Shown here: positions 62,723 through 64,000 of the stretch, in pieces
How positions within the stretch are numbered: position 1 is the stretch's first letter
Layout of the letters: every line of letters starts with the position of its first letter
NCBI RefSeq assembly: GCF_918741295.1
Contig: NZ_CAKKNB010000004.1
Location: forward strand, 186,001 to 250,000
Source of the DNA: Aquabacterium sp. CECT 9606
GTDB taxonomy: Bacteria > Pseudomonadota > Gammaproteobacteria > Burkholderiales > Burkholderiaceae_C
Length of the DNA: 64,000 nucleotides
Direction: 5' to 3'
Made by a program: the position numbers and the translations under genes
The notes under the pieces: model-generated
The model's database searches: none
What the model saw: the letters and a program-made list of their open reading frames with translations, nothing else
Told to the model about the DNA's origin: nothing

Positions 62723-63405
62723 TCGCGCTTTTTGCGGGGGGCGGGGCGTTGCAAGGTGTCCAATTGCCGCAAGAGGCCCAACTCATGGGCCTTGTACATG
62801 GCCTGAGCACGGCTGCTCACGCCCAGCGTTTGGTAGACGGCCCACAGGTGGGCCTTGACTGTGCCTTCGGCGATGCCGATGTCGCGGGCGATGACCTTGT
62901 TGGACTTGCCTTGCAGCAGGCTGCGCAGCACAGCCAGTTGCCGGTCACTGAAGGTAACCGTGGGGAGGGGCTTGGTGGCGCCCGGCTCCGAGCTTGTGTC
63001 GCGACTGGGGGGCGGCGAGGTCACGGCTTTGGGCGGCAGGTAGATGCCTTGCGCCAGCACGATGCGCAGTGCCTCGATGGTCACGTCCGAATCGGTGTCT
63101 TTGGGGATGAAGCCGGAGGCCCCCGCCTGGATGCAGGCGTGGATGGTGTCCAGTTCGTCGTCGGCGGAGATGATGACCACCGAGGCTGATTCGAACCATT
63201 GGCGGACTTCGCGCAAGGCGTCCAGCCTGCTCTGGCCCGGCAGGTTCAGGTCCAGCAAGATGAGGTCGAATCCATCGGTGGGATGTTTGCAAGCATCTGC
63301 CACCCTCGCTGCCTGGACCACGTGGTTGTGGGCATCCAGCGAGAGCAGCAGACTCTGCAAACCCTCTCGGAAGAGAGGATGGTCGTCAATGATCAATACA
63401 CGCAC
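62716..63405 (-). CDS. LuxR-type response regulator
   Basis: NarL/FixJ-type regulator of 229 residues. Receiver: RVLIIDDHPLFREGL, acceptor Asp in LILLDLNLPG, Lys in GFIPKDT. A linker rich in Pro and Ser precedes the LuxR helix-turn-helix (TFSDRQLAVLRSLLQGKSN, DIGIAEGTVKAHLWAVYQTLG). It is the first gene of the four-gene operon with the hybrid kinase, the GMC-hydrolase fusion and the PhoD-like phosphatase, and is likely phosphorylated by that kinase. Confidence 0.94.
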   Translation of the reverse strand: MRVLIIDDHPLFREGLQSLLLSLDAHNHVVQAARVADACKHPTDGFDLILLDLNLPGQSRLDALREVRQWFESASVVIISADDELDTIHACIQAGASGFIPKDTDSDVTIEALRIVLAQGIYLPPKAVTSPPPSRDTSSEPGATKPLPTVTFSDRQLAVLRSLLQGKSNKVIARDIGIAEGTVKAHLWAVYQTLGVSSRAQAMYKAHELGLLRQLDTLQRPAPRKKREW

Positions 63406-63568
63406 GGCTGCAACTTCTCCAACCGGCTAGCGGAGATCCATGACGTTCCCTGAGCAAATGCCTTTTTTGTCGTGAACGGACAGCGTTTTGAACAATCCGT
63501 TGAACAAATGGTAACGAGGTCCATCGCTCAAAACCGGGGCCTAAACCTCAGTTTAGCCAGAGGTGTGA

Positions 63569-64000
63569 TCAACGCAATTGCAGCTCGTCCGCCCCGTAAA
63601 CCACGTTCAAAGGTTCGATCACCACTTGCTTGGGCCCTTCTTCGACCCGGCCAGCGATGATGGCGTCAATGCCCAGGCTCTTAGAGATGTCCACCACGCG
63701 TTGCGCATCGCCCGCCGCCACGTACAGCGCAAAGCCGGCGCCCATGTTCAGGGTGCCGTAAGCCTCCTGGTCGTCCAGTTGGCATTCGCGCTGCATGAAG
63801 GCCAGCACGGGCGTGACGGTAGGCACCTGCGTGATGCGGTAGGTGAGTTGCTTGGGGTGGCGCAAAAGCTTGCGCCAGCCATGGCCGGTGACGTTGGCGC
63901 AGTAGTGCGGGTTGATGCCGGCGGCGGCCAGGGCCTCGGTCACGGGCGAGTACAGCACCGTGGGGGCCAGCAGGGCCTCGCCATAGCTTTCACCGTTGCC
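63569..64000 (-). CDS. PurM-like AIR synthase-related protein, partial
   Basis: C-terminal 143 residues of a PurM-like protein; the frame is open to the last base, so the start lies outside the window. Marks are GNGESYGEALLAPTVLYSPVTEALA, CANVTGHGWRKLLRHP and FMQRECQLDDQEAYGTLNMGAGFALYV, matching the order of PurM (ITGGG, RTFNMGIG). The glycine motif here reads VTGHGWRK rather than ITGGGLxEN, so it is probably a PurM paralogue of the AIR synthase-related type and not PurM itself. A kinase-like or formyltransferase role in nucleotide metabolism cannot be set from this part. Confidence 0.85.
   Translation of the reverse strand, partial: GNGESYGEALLAPTVLYSPVTEALAAAGINPHYCANVTGHGWRKLLRHPKQLTYRITQVPTVTPVLAFMQRECQLDDQEAYGTLNMGAGFALYVAAGDAQRVVDISKSLGIDAIIAGRVEEGPKQVVIEPLNVVYGADELQLR

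Noticed and set aside
63541-63556. CTAAAC/GTTTAG palindrome after the PurM-like gene as a terminator
   Set aside because: Only six weak base pairs and no T-run; too poor to call.

Overview
This window looks like a chromosomal segment of a GC-rich, flagellated, Gram-negative betaproteobacterium of the order Burkholderiales, probably from the Aquabacterium/Ideonella/Leptothrix/Comamonadaceae neighbourhood. That is inferred from the PEP-CTERM exported proteins, the hemC-hemD-hemX-hemY order, the DUF3717-DUF1289 protein, the form of the SRP RNA and the codon use; no 16S gene is present to fix it. No insertion sequence, prophage, integrase or CRISPR array was seen.

Layout. 1-10.2 kb: a minus-strand operon for an amide/urea ABC importer (urtA-B-C-D-E order) ending in a formamidase (cut by the window start), with a divergent plus-strand two-component pair whose kinase is fused to an NCS1-type permease. 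10.2-13.8 kb: an isolated flgH-like L-ring gene, a lipoprotein gene and a small unknown gene, divergent from an OmpR-type regulator and a very short kinase without a sensor. 13.8-25.8 kb: housekeeping genes (M50 protease, purN, trpS, glnS) mixed with three PEP-CTERM proteins, regulators and an exported serine hydrolase that resembles PETase-type polyester hydrolases. 25.8-29.2 kb: a soluble double-PAS chemoreceptor with cheR and cheD. 29.2-38.3 kb: NYN-LOTUS protein, DUF1571 protein, UvrD-like helicase, YlqF GTPase, two small heat-shock proteins, DUF1993 protein, a diguanylate cyclase and tRNA-Arg(ACG). 38.4-42.6 kb: heme operon. 42.6-52.9 kb: late flagellar genes (PilZ/YcgR, fliT, fliS, two fliD-like caps, two flagellins) beside a TPR-O-GlcNAc-transferase-like protein and a glycosyltransferase-methyltransferase fusion that probably decorate flagellin. 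52.9-55.4 kb: dgt, aroB and the 4.5S SRP RNA. 55.4-63.4 kb: a tight four-gene operon of LuxR-type regulator, hybrid kinase, a 1308-residue GMC oxidoreductase-alpha/beta hydrolase fusion, and a PhoD-like phosphatase. The window ends in a partial PurM-like gene.

How the parts fit. The permease-kinase is well placed to sense the nitrogen substrate imported by the neighbouring transporter and hydrolysed by formamidase. The flagellar block is a late class: three sites matching sigma-28 (FliA) promoters lie before fliS, fliD and the second flagellin gene. The most unusual content is the permease-histidine kinase fusion, the PETase-like hydrolase, the flagellin-linked GT-MT fusion, and the two-component operon carrying the giant oxidase-hydrolase fusion. 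All functions here are read from sequence motifs by eye; no database search was run.
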